From assembly GCF_014655595.1 (NCBI RefSeq), contig NZ_BNBL01000005.1, positions 434,001 to 498,000 of the forward strand: a DNA stretch of 64,000 nucleotides. The letters are read 5' to 3'. Below, in pieces: positions 54,975 through 63,772 of the stretch; position 1 is the stretch's first letter; every line of letters starts with the position of its first letter. A model generated the notes under the pieces. That model made no database searches and was not told the origin of the DNA. It saw only the letters and a list, made by a program, of their open reading frames with translations. The DNA comes from Streptomyces griseocarneus. GTDB taxonomy: Bacteria > Actinomycetota > Actinomycetes > Streptomycetales > Streptomycetaceae. The translations under genes and the position numbers were made by a program.

Positions 54975-55688
54975 TCAAGGCGGCGGCACCGTGGTACGTA
55001 CGACGCGTGCGAAGCGTGCGGCGACCTTCCGCCAGATGGCGGCTGCCGCCGGTTCGTCGGCGGTCGCCCGGCGCAGGAGCTCGTCGGGGTCGAGGCCGAG
55101 GGCTGTGAGCCGGTCGCGATCCCACCGCCGGACGGTGTCCGGGCCGGCCTCCGGGTGGAACTGGACTCCCCAGGCATGCTCTCCCACCCGAAAGGCCTGG
55201 TACGGGCAGTGTTCGCCGGTCACCAGCCATACCGCGTCCGGGGGAAGCGCCGTGATGGCGTCCACATGCTGCTCGATGGCGGTGACGCGGCGGGGCAGCC
55301 CGGTGAAGAGGGGGTCGTCGTCGGCCTCGGGTCGCAGGGTCAGGGGAGTGCTGCCGATCTCCGGCGCTCCGTGCCGCCCGCGGACCGTGCCGCCGGCCAC
55401 GTGGGCCAGTAGCTGGCCGCCGAGGCAGACGCCCAGGAACGGTGCTCCGGTCTCCAGGGCCTGGGCCACGAGTGCGCGGGTGGGTGCGAGCCAGGGTGCG
55501 CGTTCGTCGTCGTCCGGCAGGTACCCGCCGCCGAGGACGAGGAGGGCCCGGTGCCCCAGGCGCGCGGGTGGGCCGGCCCCGTCGTGGGCCGCGATCACTT
55601 CCAGGTCGATTCCGTCCTCGTTCAGCCAGTCACCGAGACGGCCCGCATGGGCGCGCGGGTCGTTCTGCACCACGAGCAGCCGGGACAC
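54975..55688 (-). CDS. Class I glutamine amidotransferase (GATase1) family protein
   Basis: 237 residues from GTG with GGAGG seven bases upstream. The nucleophile elbow is FLGVCLGGQLLAHVAGG (Cys) and the catalytic His/Glu are in WGVQFHPEAGPDTV. This is the free-standing GATase1 type related to GMP synthase-like amidotransferases. It hydrolyses glutamine or gamma-glutamyl compounds, sometimes without an ammonia-accepting partner. It faces away from the biosynthetic operon and shares an AT-rich divergent region with lodA; it is probably not part of the cluster. Confidence 0.88.
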   Translation of the reverse strand: MSRLLVVQNDPRAHAGRLGDWLNEDGIDLEVIAAHDGAGPPARLGHRALLVLGGGYLPDDDERAPWLAPTRALVAQALETGAPFLGVCLGGQLLAHVAGGTVRGRHGAPEIGSTPLTLRPEADDDPLFTGLPRRVTAIEQHVDAITALPPDAVWLVTGEHCPYQAFRVGEHAWGVQFHPEAGPDTVRRWDRDRLTALGLDPDELLRRATADEPAAAAIWRKVAARFARVVRTTVPPP

Positions 55689-55866
55689 GTCCCTACCTCC
55701 ACCCCGGTCCGGCGGACGGCCGTACATGCCAAATGATCACAATATGTTATATGGCGTAGCCATGCATTCTCATTGCGGTCAATTCTGGGCATAGCAGTCA
55801 CCTGATGGCAAGCAAGCTCTCCCTCCCACAGCCCCGGCCGCCGCGTCGGGCAGAGAGGCCCGGACC

Positions 55867-57834
55867 GTGCCCGACGACATCGCCTCTGCCAGGATCCATC
55901 CCGCCATCGGTGTCGCCCGCGTGGGCAACAGCACCGACCCCGACGGATGGTTCCTCGGCCCCGAGACCCCCGACCCGCAGCCCGCACCCGCCGGCTCGTA
56001 CAAGGACTCCCAGGGAGCGGTGAAACGCCAGGCGGCACGGTTCCGGATCTACGGGTACGACGCGGCGGGCCGTGTCGTCCGTGAGATCAAGGCCACCGAT
56101 CCCGGCGCCGCCCTCACCTGGAGCGTGCACCTGGCCAACAGGAAGGGCGCCTGGTACGCGTTCAACCTCGCCCTCGACATCGACGACAGCGTGAACATCA
56201 GCTCGCCGCGACGCAACTCGACCGAAACCGACCGCGGCCGACTCGTCATCGACCCGGGCCGCAAGTCCCTGAACGCGTCCAGCGGCCAGACGGTGGAATT
56301 CACCGGCGGGAAATTCTGCGGCCAAGCCGTTTCGCTGGGCCGGATGCACGCCGATGCCGACGGACGTCTGGTGGTGCTCGGCGGCGCCGGTGCGGCGAAG
56401 TCTCCCCAGAGCAAGCTGCTGACGTCGTTCGCCAACAACGACGGCTGGTACGACGACACCTCCGACGGCCCCGTCACCGCGCAACTCACCCTCGGCGGCC
56501 ACGCCGTGCCCGTCCAGCCCGCCTGGCTCGTGGTCGCCCCGCCCAACTACGCACCCGACGTGAAGACCCTGCGCACGGTCTACGACCTGCTCGTCGACCT
56601 CTTCGTCGACGAAGGCACGCTCCCCGCGCCCACCAGCGTGTCCTTCGACCGGGACATCAAGCCCATCCTCCGCCGGTTCTGCGAACTCCAATGGGTCAAC
56701 AAGGGCTTCGCCACCCACTTCGGCTTCGGCGGACCGGAACACTTCATGGCCCCCGAGACGCTGCGCCGCCTCTCCGGCACCGGCGAGACCCACCAGGAAC
56801 TGCGCCGGCAGATCTACACCGCCCTGCGCGACCTCGAGCGCGACGGCCTCGCGCCCATGACCTGGCCCTGGCTCTACGGCGACGGAATGGCCAGCAAGCC
56901 GAAATCCGAACTGCAGTACATGACCCTCTCGAAGCTGCAGGACGACATGCTGCTGAAGTGGGTGAAGGGTGACTTCGATCCCAGCCCCTGGGCCGGGTTC
57001 CCCCACTCCCTCGAGGACGCCCCCGTCGCGGACCAGCCCGGCCTCCTGGACCGCGCCGCGCTCGACTTCTGCCTCGCCGACGCCTTCCACCCCGGCTGCG
57101 AGGTCACCTGGCCCGTCCGGCACCCCTCGATGTACTCCGAGCCGTTCCGCGTCCGGCACCGGCCGGCAGGACAGCCGGAACCGGACTACGGCGCCGCACT
57201 CACCCAACAGCGGGCACTGGCCTCCGACGGGCCGCTCCACGCCCAGGCGCCCGGCGGCCTGACCCGGTGGATGGCCGTCCCCTGGCAGACCGACACTGCC
57301 AGCTGCCGCTGGGGATACGAATTCAACCGGGCGAACCTCGGGCCGCGCTACGACCCCCACCTGCCGACCTTCTGGCCCGCCCGGGTGCCCAACCACGTCC
57401 TCAAGGAATCGGACTACCACGTCGTCAACGACCCGGACGCGGGGGAAGGAGCCCGTGAGGACGCCTTCGCCCGCCGCGCCTCGTGGCTGCGCGGTCTGCG
57501 CGGGAACGACCCGAAGCAGCAGTTGGTCCAAGCGGCGGAGGAATGGCACAAGTTCGGCATCGTCGAGGTCCGCCCGTACACCGTGGGCGACGGGAAGTAC
57601 CCCGAGAACCTGCAGGTCGAGTCCGTTCCCGGCTTCGACCTCACCGGGGTGTCCGACGACCACAACCTGGTGAACATCCACGTCGACGAGGCCGCCGGCC
57701 TGGACCGGGCCTCCCTCGACAGCGTCGTCTCCGAGGTCTCCGACGCCACGGGCTACCCGCCGGACGTCATCACCGTCGGGTACATCGACAAGCTCGACCC
57801 CTACGGGGAGGGCGCGGTCGGAGAGACCTCGTGA
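55867..57834 (+). CDS. lodA: LodA/GoxA-like cysteine tryptophylquinone amino-acid oxidase
   Basis: 655 residues from GTG. The N-terminus ARIHPAIGVARVGNS and the VVREIKATD, FTGGKFCGQAVSLGRMH blocks are typical of LodA-like proteins. Candidate cofactor residues are Cys in DAFHPGCEVTWPVRHPSMY (about 411) and Trp in MAVPWQTDTASCRWGYEFN (about 473), which would be cross-linked to CTQ. Such enzymes oxidise lysine, glycine or other amino acids, releasing H2O2 and sometimes antimicrobial activity. The partner lodB overlaps by GTGA. Substrate not predictable. Confidence 0.88.
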   Translation: MPDDIASARIHPAIGVARVGNSTDPDGWFLGPETPDPQPAPAGSYKDSQGAVKRQAARFRIYGYDAAGRVVREIKATDPGAALTWSVHLANRKGAWYAFNLALDIDDSVNISSPRRNSTETDRGRLVIDPGRKSLNASSGQTVEFTGGKFCGQAVSLGRMHADADGRLVVLGGAGAAKSPQSKLLTSFANNDGWYDDTSDGPVTAQLTLGGHAVPVQPAWLVVAPPNYAPDVKTLRTVYDLLVDLFVDEGTLPAPTSVSFDRDIKPILRRFCELQWVNKGFATHFGFGGPEHFMAPETLRRLSGTGETHQELRRQIYTALRDLERDGLAPMTWPWLYGDGMASKPKSELQYMTLSKLQDDMLLKWVKGDFDPSPWAGFPHSLEDAPVADQPGLLDRAALDFCLADAFHPGCEVTWPVRHPSMYSEPFRVRHRPAGQPEPDYGAALTQQRALASDGPLHAQAPGGLTRWMAVPWQTDTASCRWGYEFNRANLGPRYDPHLPTFWPARVPNHVLKESDYHVVNDPDAGEGAREDAFARRASWLRGLRGNDPKQQLVQAAEEWHKFGIVEVRPYTVGDGKYPENLQVESVPGFDLTGVSDDHNLVNIHVDEAAGLDRASLDSVVSEVSDATGYPPDVITVGYIDKLDPYGEGAVGETS

Positions 57835-58970
57835 GGAGTCGCGACGATCTGTACGACGTCGTGGTGGCCGGCGGTGGGCCCGCCGGCGCGGCCGCCGCCC
57901 TGGCCCTGCTCCGGGAGGGGCGTACGGTCGTACTGGCCGACGCGGCCACCGGCGCCCCCAGCGTCGGCGAAGCGCTGCCGGCCGCCGCCGGAGTGCTCCT
58001 GCGCGACCTGGGAGTCGGCGACCGGATCCCCGGAGACGGCCACCTGCCGTGCTACGCCAATCTCTCCGCCTGGGGCTCGCCCGCACTCGGCGCGGTGGAC
58101 AGCGTCAACGACCCGCACGGCCCCGGCTGGCACCTCGACCGCCTGCTCTTCGACCGCCGCCTGCGCGCCTGCGCCCAGGCGGCGGGAGCGCACGTCGAGA
58201 CGCGCACGACCGTCCGCCCCCGGGCCCGGCACGCCGACGGCACCTGGACGGTCGCCCTGCGCCGGGCCGACGACCGCCGGATCGATGACCACCCGGCCGA
58301 CGACCGCCGGACCGTACGGTGCCGGTGGCTCGTCGACACCACGGGACGCCGCGCCGCCATCGCCACCGCCTGCGGTGCGCGGCGGCGTACGTACGACCGT
58401 CTCATCGCGCTCCACTGCGTCCTCGGCCGCGACCGGGAAGTCCGCGCCGACAACTCGACGCTGGTGGAGGCGGCGCCCGACGGCTGGTGGTACGCCGCCG
58501 CGCTGCCCTCGGAACGCCTGCTCGTCGTCTGGTTCACCGACGCGGACCTCCCGGCCGCCCGTACCGGCCCGCCCTGGCTCGACCGGCTCGCCGCCACGCG
58601 CCACATCGCCGCGCGCGCCGGCGCCGGCCTGCGCCATGGCCGCGCGGCCCGCGTGACGCCACGGCGGGCACCCGCCCACACCGCGCGCCTCGACCGGGTG
58701 CACGGAGACGGCTGGACCGCCGCCGGCGACGCGGCGGCGGCCTTCGACCCGCTCTCCTCCCAAGGCATCCTCACCGCGCTCTACACGGGCATGAGAGCGG
58801 GCGAGGCGGTCGCCGCGCGCCTGGGCGGCGACGCCGCGGACCTCGACCACTACGCCGCGAACGTCGACGGCATCGTCGCCGCCCACCTGCGCAACCGGCA
58901 CACGTACTACGCGTTCGAACAGCGCTGGCCGCACCGGCCGTTCTGGAGACGCCGGCACAGAGCCCCCTGA
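57831..58970 (+). CDS. lodB: LodB-like FAD-dependent maturase of LodA
   Basis: 379 residues from GTG overlapping the lodA stop. The FAD Rossmann motif is DVVVAGGGPAGAAAALALL, and GDAAAAFDPLSSQGILTALY is the second FAD-binding GD motif. This is the tryptophan-halogenase/geranylgeranyl-reductase-like flavoprotein that hydroxylates the LodA tryptophan as first step of CTQ formation. Presence of an intact lodB next to lodA argues that LodA is matured. Cytoplasmic. Confidence 0.88.
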   Translation: MRSRDDLYDVVVAGGGPAGAAAALALLREGRTVVLADAATGAPSVGEALPAAAGVLLRDLGVGDRIPGDGHLPCYANLSAWGSPALGAVDSVNDPHGPGWHLDRLLFDRRLRACAQAAGAHVETRTTVRPRARHADGTWTVALRRADDRRIDDHPADDRRTVRCRWLVDTTGRRAAIATACGARRRTYDRLIALHCVLGRDREVRADNSTLVEAAPDGWWYAAALPSERLLVVWFTDADLPAARTGPPWLDRLAATRHIAARAGAGLRHGRAARVTPRRAPAHTARLDRVHGDGWTAAGDAAAAFDPLSSQGILTALYTGMRAGEAVAARLGGDAADLDHYAANVDGIVAAHLRNRHTYYAFEQRWPHRPFWRRRHRAP

Positions 58971-59007
58971 CCTCGCCACCGCAGTCCACCGACGCGGAGG
59001 CCGGCGG

Positions 59008-60690
59008 TCACGTTTTCGGCTTGAAGGACGGGAAGAGGCCGGGGTGCTTGGTGATGTAGTGGAAGAGCTCGCCGAGGACGGCCGCGCCCTGCCCCACGGC
59101 GGAACCCACGCGCGGCGGGACGCCGTACTGCACGTCTCCGGCCGCGTAGACGCCGGGCACGCTGGTCTCGTTGTTGGCCGCGCGTGCCTTCTGGACCTCG
59201 GTTTCGACGTACTTGGCCAGCTGGGCTCCCGTGTACCCCCTCTTCTCCCCCTCCTTCTGCGCGAGTTCGGCGATCTTCACGAGGGCCTTGGCGTGGCCGG
59301 GGATGTTCATCCCGGTCAGCACGGCACCCGAGACGGTGGACACGGCGATCTTCTTCTTCGCCTCCTTGCCGACCCAGCCGATGTCCGGCTTTCCGCCGAG
59401 CAGGAGATACAGCCAGCGGGCGTCCAGGTAGCGGACGTCGTCCGTTTGGTTGTGCGTGATCTCAAGGCTCGCCAGTTGATGCTGTCGCCGCGGATGATGA
59501 TGGTGACGTCCTTGGTGTACTTGGCAAAGTGGAGCGCGGCCTGGCCGGCGGAGTTGCCGCCGCCCACGATGGCCACGCGGTCGCCCGTCGTCTCCGGCGC
59601 GTCGACGGCCAGGGCGCTGTAGTAGACGCCGCGCCCGAGCAGGGGTTTGAGCCCCGGGACGTCCATCTGGGTGGCTTTCAACCCGCTGGCGAGGACGACC
59701 GCCCCGGCCTTGTAGGTGTGGGTCTCGGTCCCGCCGACGGTCACCTCGTGCGGCTTCTGGGCGTCGCCGATCCGCAGCTCGGTGGCCTGGTGGGCGGGCT
59801 GCCAGGCCACCTTGTACTTGCGGGCCTGCTTCAGTGCCCGGCGGGCGAGTTCGAAGCCGGCGATCCCGTCGGGGAAGCCGAAGTAGTTGGCGATCTGGGT
59901 GCTGGGCCCGACCTGGCCGCCGGGCACGTCGTCCTCGATGACCAGCGTCTTGAGGCCCTCGGTCCCCGCGTAGACCGCGGTGGACAGCCCGGCCGGGCCC
60001 CCGCCCACGACGATGATGTCGAACCAGGCGTTGTCATCGGCCGGGTCCACCAGCTTCAGGGCGACCGCCAGGCGGGCGAGGGAGGGGTCCTTGAGCGGCT
60101 GGGACATCCCGGGGACCGTCACGTACACGTTCTCGTCCGTGGGCGGTTCCGGCTTCTGACACTTGATGACGAAGCCGCTGCCGGTGAGGAAGGCCCGGAC
60201 CTCGAACGCCTTGAGGGAACGGTGGGGTGCCCGGACCGTCACCTGCTCGAGACCGTCACGCTGGTCCGGTGTCGCGTGCTCCCACCAGTCGGCGATGGCG
60301 TTGTCGACGACGCGCGGGTCCAGTTCCGCCAGCGTGTCGGTGGTGAACGGCAGCCGGGCGGGTGCGCTGTCGCGGGCCCCGGCGGCCTCACCCTCGCCGT
60401 CGGGCGCCAGCCAGAGCCGCCCCGGGTTCCCCTTCAGCCGCACCGGCGCGCTCCAGCACCGCCGAGGCGCCCGGCTCGTCGCCCACCGCGGCGACGAGCA
60501 CCACGTCGATTCCCTCCTGGGTGAGGGCGTTCACCACCTGCGCGGTGTCCTCCGCGCGAGCGGTGGGAACAACGGTGAATTGCTCTCCGTACCACTTGGC
60601 GAAGAATTCCTGGAGCTTCAGCCTGCGGAGCGGATCGGGATCGGACAGGGCGATGGCGTGCCGGAATGCGTGGGCAGACCAGGGGATGAC
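59008..60690 (-). pseudogene. FAD-dependent (thioredoxin-reductase-like) oxidoreductase, frameshifted twice
   Basis: Three minus-strand frames together make one protein. The N-terminal piece (LSDPDPLRRLKLQEFFAKWY) is near 60690-60445. After a shift near 60441 the FAD domain follows (DIIVVGGGPAGLSTAVYAGT, VIEDDVPGGQVG). Near 59475 a second shift, compatible with loss of one base after GACAGCATCAAC, moves to SLEITHNQTDDVRYLDARWL and the C-terminal VYAAGDVQYGVPPRVGSAVG. No initiator codon is apparent for the N-terminal piece. Either the gene is inactive or the assembly has two base errors. Confidence 0.75.
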
Positions 60691-60711
60691 CGGAGGAAAG
60701 GACGAGTTTCC

Positions 60712-61251
60712 GTGAATTCACGCAAACGTCCATGTAAACGTCCCCGCAAACGCCCATGCAAACATCCGCGCAAACGGCGAAGCACCCTGCCCCTCGCGCT
60801 GGCGGCGGCCGGACTGATCGCGCGGGTGCCGGCGGTGACCGCCTGCGACACGAAGGCCGAGCCGACCGGGCGCGGGGCTTCGAGCGGCGGTACGGACCGG
60901 GCGCACACCGACGTCCTGTTCATCGGCGCCCACCCGGACGACGAGTTCCAGTCCCTGGCCACCTTGGGGCGGTGGAAGGAGAAGGAGGGGCTCGGCAGCG
61001 CGGTCGTCACCATCACGCGGGGCGAGGGCGGCGGCAACGCCGTCGGGCCCCAGGAGGGCGCCGCCCTCGGCATGATCCGTGAGACGGAGGAGCGCAGGGC
61101 CGTCGGGATCCTCAAGATCCGCGACGTCTACTACCTCGACAAGCCCGACTTCTGGTACACGCTGAACGCCCCTCTGGTTGGCAAGATCTGGAACCGGGCC
61201 CCGCAGTGGCCGACGGAGGCGAGGCGATCACGGGGCTGCTGCCGCGCATGA
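60712..61251 (+). CDS. PIG-L/LmbE-like deacetylase, truncated
   Basis: Starts at GTG 60712 with GGAGGAAAGG upstream. The N-terminus is a repetitive basic run (RKRPCKRPRKRPCKHPRKRR) followed by a hydrophobic segment and a possible lipobox (AVTAC), suggesting an exported lipoprotein. FIGAHPDDEFQSLATLGRW carries the AHPDDE zinc motif of LmbE deacetylases, and TRGEGGGNAVGPQEGAALGM continues the family. After DFWYTLNAPLVGKIWN (about 61185) the similarity ends and the frame stops inside the next gene. Roughly half of the domain is missing, so no functional deacetylase is expected. Confidence 0.7.
   Translation: MNSRKRPCKRPRKRPCKHPRKRRSTLPLALAAAGLIARVPAVTACDTKAEPTGRGASSGGTDRAHTDVLFIGAHPDDEFQSLATLGRWKEKEGLGSAVVTITRGEGGGNAVGPQEGAALGMIRETEERRAVGILKIRDVYYLDKPDFWYTLNAPLVGKIWNRAPQWPTEARRSRGCCRA
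60718..60777. repeat. Imperfect 12-bp tandem repeat, five units
   Basis: Units of the type cgcaaacgtcca / tgtaaacgtccc repeat in frame at the start of the PIG-L gene, encoding alternating RKRP and CKRP tetrapeptides. Units differ by one to three bases. Confidence 0.7.
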
Positions 61252-61484
61252 CCCAGCTCAGCGCTCTGCTCAATCGTGGGCAGCTGTTCGAGCATGCCGC
61301 AGCGGCAGCCGATGTGGCACTGGACCGGCCCGCGATGACGATCCTCGTCATCCTCGACACCGCCGGCCTGGCCGAGTGGTCCGACCGTGACCGCGCCGAG
61401 TTCGTCCGCCTGCTCGGCCGCATGGTCGACGACCTGACGGCCCAGCTCGACACGGTCATCGACAGCAAGACGGCCGACGCGTAG
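61206..61484 (+). pseudogene. MarR-type regulator with internal deletion of the wHTH
   Basis: The frame starts at GTG with ADGGEAITGLLPRMTQLSAL and AAAAADVALDRPAMTILVIL, then jumps straight to GLAEWSDRDRAEFVRLLGRM and VDDLTAQLDTVID. In full-length MarR proteins the winged-helix DNA-binding region of about 70-80 residues lies between these helices. It has been removed in frame. The remaining helices could still dimerise but not bind DNA. The gene 5' end overlaps the truncated PIG-L frame. Confidence 0.7.
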
Positions 61485-61832
61485 GGCGGACGCCCAGGCG
61501 CGCGTCCCGACCGCCCTTGACCGCCGGTGTTTCGTACGCCCAGGAGCCCGGCGACGGGGCAAAGCAGGCCAATGGCGCTCCGGGCGCCCGTCGGCAGAAA
61601 CGGTTACGGAGTCGGTTCCGGCCATGGCGGCGGCATATTCCGCGCGCTCCGGGCGCACCCCCGAGCCAGGGCGGAGGCCCGGTGCGCCGCGATGCCAACC
61701 CCATGTCTTGATAGGGCACTTCCCGCGCCGGTGGCGCGATCGCGCCGGTGCGGGAAGACCCGGCGCACCCGTACGTTCGCGCTGTTGGTCGCGTACGCGA
61801 ACCCGTCCTCATCCGCCACGGAGGTCCTCGGG
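61485..61832. other. Intergenic region with a long interrupted palindrome
   Basis: No gene is supported. At 61719-61757 CTTCCCGC pairs with GCGGGAAG around a central GGCGCGATCGCGCC palindrome, with a 6/3-nt asymmetric internal loop. It could be a terminator for upstream genes or a regulatory element of the lectin gene. GGAGG at 61820 is the lectin gene ribosome-binding site. Confidence 0.5.
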
Positions 61833-63719
61833 ATGTCGCTGTTCCCCTACAAGCAGTCCTTTGCCGGCTCCACCGTCCCGCCCGACTGGAAGCTGTACGG
61901 CTCCGCGAGGATGACCGGCGAGGGCTGGCTCAGCCTCACGCAGGCCAGGACGTTCCAAGCCGGGACGGCCCTGTTGAACGTCGCCTTCCCCAGCAGTGAC
62001 GGCATCTCGGTGCAGTTCGACCTCGCCGCGTACGGGAGTGGCGACCCCGCCGACGGGCTCTCGTTCTTCCTCATCGACGGCGCGCACGAGACCGGCGTGG
62101 GCGGTCCCGGCGGAGCCCTCGGCTACGCCTGCTACCGCAAGGGACAGGGGGACAAGCAGCCCGGCGTCTCCCACGGCTACGTCGGCATCGGCGTGGACCA
62201 GCACGGCTCGTTCTCCAACCCGACCCAGGCGGGGGACACCGGACCCGGGACGAGGCCCGACAACGTCGTGCTGCGCGGCTCCGGGGACGGATACGACGGC
62301 TACCGCTACCTCGTGGGAGCGGCCCTGCCCACGCTGAGCCTCGAGCGTGCGAACCCCACCCGCGTCCTCCTGTCGATCACCGACCGCAAGGTGTCGGTCT
62401 CCGTCCGCAAGGACAACAACTGGCAGCGGCTGATCGACGACTACGACCTGCGCACCGCCACGGGCCAGGCCCCGCTCCCCGGCACCCTCAAGCTCGGCCT
62501 GTCGGCCGCCACGGGCGCGCTCACCAACAACTACGAGGTCCGCGACCTCGAGGTGACGCTGCCCGCCGAGTTCCCGCTGGCGATGACGGGCCCGCAGTCC
62601 CTCCAGGCCGGCTCGCGGATCGACTACCGGATCACGGTCGAGAACAAGGGGCCCAACGCCGTTCCGGACGCGAAGGTCACCGGCAAGCTGCCGACGGAGG
62701 TGACCGCCCCGGCCTTCGGCACGCTCGAACTCAGCGGCGGCGCGACGGCGGGCGCGGGCACCATCACGGACGGGACGTTCACGCAGCCGCTGAACCTCCC
62801 GGTGGGCGGCAAGGCCGTCATTCCGCTGAACGGTACGGTCAAGACCGGCACCACCGGCAGCATCACGTGCGACGCCACGGTTACTTCGGAGACGCGCGCC
62901 AACATCGCGACGAAGTACTCCGACTCCGTCACGACCACGGTGACGGCACCGCCGACCGCCGAGGTCCCGCTGGGCATGCGCGGACCCGCCACGGCCGACT
63001 CGGGCAAGCCGATCTCCTACACGATGACGGTGGAGAACAAGGGCCCGAACGCCGTTCCCGCAGCGAAGATCACGGGCACCCTCGCCGCACAGATCACCGG
63101 GGCGCGGTTCGAGACGCCCCAGCTCTCCGGCGGCGCGACGGCCGGCCAGGGCACCGTCTCCGGCACCGACTTCACCCAGCCCCTGAACCTGCCCCGGGGC
63201 GGCAAGGCCGTCATCCGCGTCACCGGCACGATCGAGCAGAACTTCACCGGCGACCTCACCAGTACGTCGAAGATCGAGACTCCGGACATCACCAACACCT
63301 CGCCGGACAAGACCGGCTCGGTGACCACGAAGGTGACCCCGCCGAAGATCGACGTCACCATCAAGTCGAAGAACGGCTTCGAGCAGAGCTGGCCCGAGGA
63401 GTACAAGGGCTACGTCTGGTCGTACACCTTCACACTGGCCGCCAGCCGGAACCGCGTCCAGCAGTGGCAGCTCTCCTTCGACGGACTGCCCGCCGGAAGC
63501 CGCTTCAACCCGGCGTACAAGGACCACTGGTACACGGTGGTGAAGGACGGCGGCGCGGACGGCCACGTCATCATCGAGTCACCCGCGACGGGCCACAGCA
63601 TCGAGCCCAACACACCGCTGGACGTGCAGGTTCAGGTGCTGCACCACTCACTGGCGGAGTCCAACGAGGGCCTGGTCTACAACCTTCAGGGCATCGCCCT
63701 GAAGGAGGGCGCCAGCTGA
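61833..63719 (+). CDS. L-type-lectin-like protein with two DUF11 repeats
   Basis: 628 residues from ATG with GGAGG eight bases upstream. The N-terminal ~230 residues have the L-type lectin pattern: ISVQFDLAAYGSGDPADGLS, FFLIDGAHETGVGGPGGALG, YVGIGVDQHGSFSNP and RVLLSITDRKVSVSV. Two DUF11-like beta-domains follow, each with DYRITVENKGPNAVPDAKVT-type sequence (about 270-370 and 385-490), ending in TTxVTPP linkers. The C-terminal ~130 residues, EQSWPEEYKGYVWSYTFTLA onwards, resemble a carbohydrate-binding module. A cell-surface or carbohydrate-binding role is expected, yet no signal peptide is visible, which is odd. A strong terminator follows. Confidence 0.8.
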   Translation: MSLFPYKQSFAGSTVPPDWKLYGSARMTGEGWLSLTQARTFQAGTALLNVAFPSSDGISVQFDLAAYGSGDPADGLSFFLIDGAHETGVGGPGGALGYACYRKGQGDKQPGVSHGYVGIGVDQHGSFSNPTQAGDTGPGTRPDNVVLRGSGDGYDGYRYLVGAALPTLSLERANPTRVLLSITDRKVSVSVRKDNNWQRLIDDYDLRTATGQAPLPGTLKLGLSAATGALTNNYEVRDLEVTLPAEFPLAMTGPQSLQAGSRIDYRITVENKGPNAVPDAKVTGKLPTEVTAPAFGTLELSGGATAGAGTITDGTFTQPLNLPVGGKAVIPLNGTVKTGTTGSITCDATVTSETRANIATKYSDSVTTTVTAPPTAEVPLGMRGPATADSGKPISYTMTVENKGPNAVPAAKITGTLAAQITGARFETPQLSGGATAGQGTVSGTDFTQPLNLPRGGKAVIRVTGTIEQNFTGDLTSTSKIETPDITNTSPDKTGSVTTKVTPPKIDVTIKSKNGFEQSWPEEYKGYVWSYTFTLAASRNRVQQWQLSFDGLPAGSRFNPAYKDHWYTVVKDGGADGHVIIESPATGHSIEPNTPLDVQVQVLHHSLAESNEGLVYNLQGIALKEGAS

Positions 63720-63724
63720 GACCG

Positions 63725-63750
63725 GCGGGCCCCGCTCCGGCGGGGCCCGC
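63725..63750. terminator. Terminator after the lectin gene
   Basis: GCGGGCCCCGC at 63725-63735, loop TCCG, and exact complement at 63740-63750. It lies 6 bp after the lectin stop and before the convergent permease gene. Confidence 0.8.
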
Positions 63751-63772
63751 GCTGCGGCCCGGGGATCGTGCG

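Noticed and set aside
55798..58086. A 762-codon minus-strand open frame opposite lodA
   Set aside because: Plus-strand LodA motifs and lodB coupling decide the coding strand.
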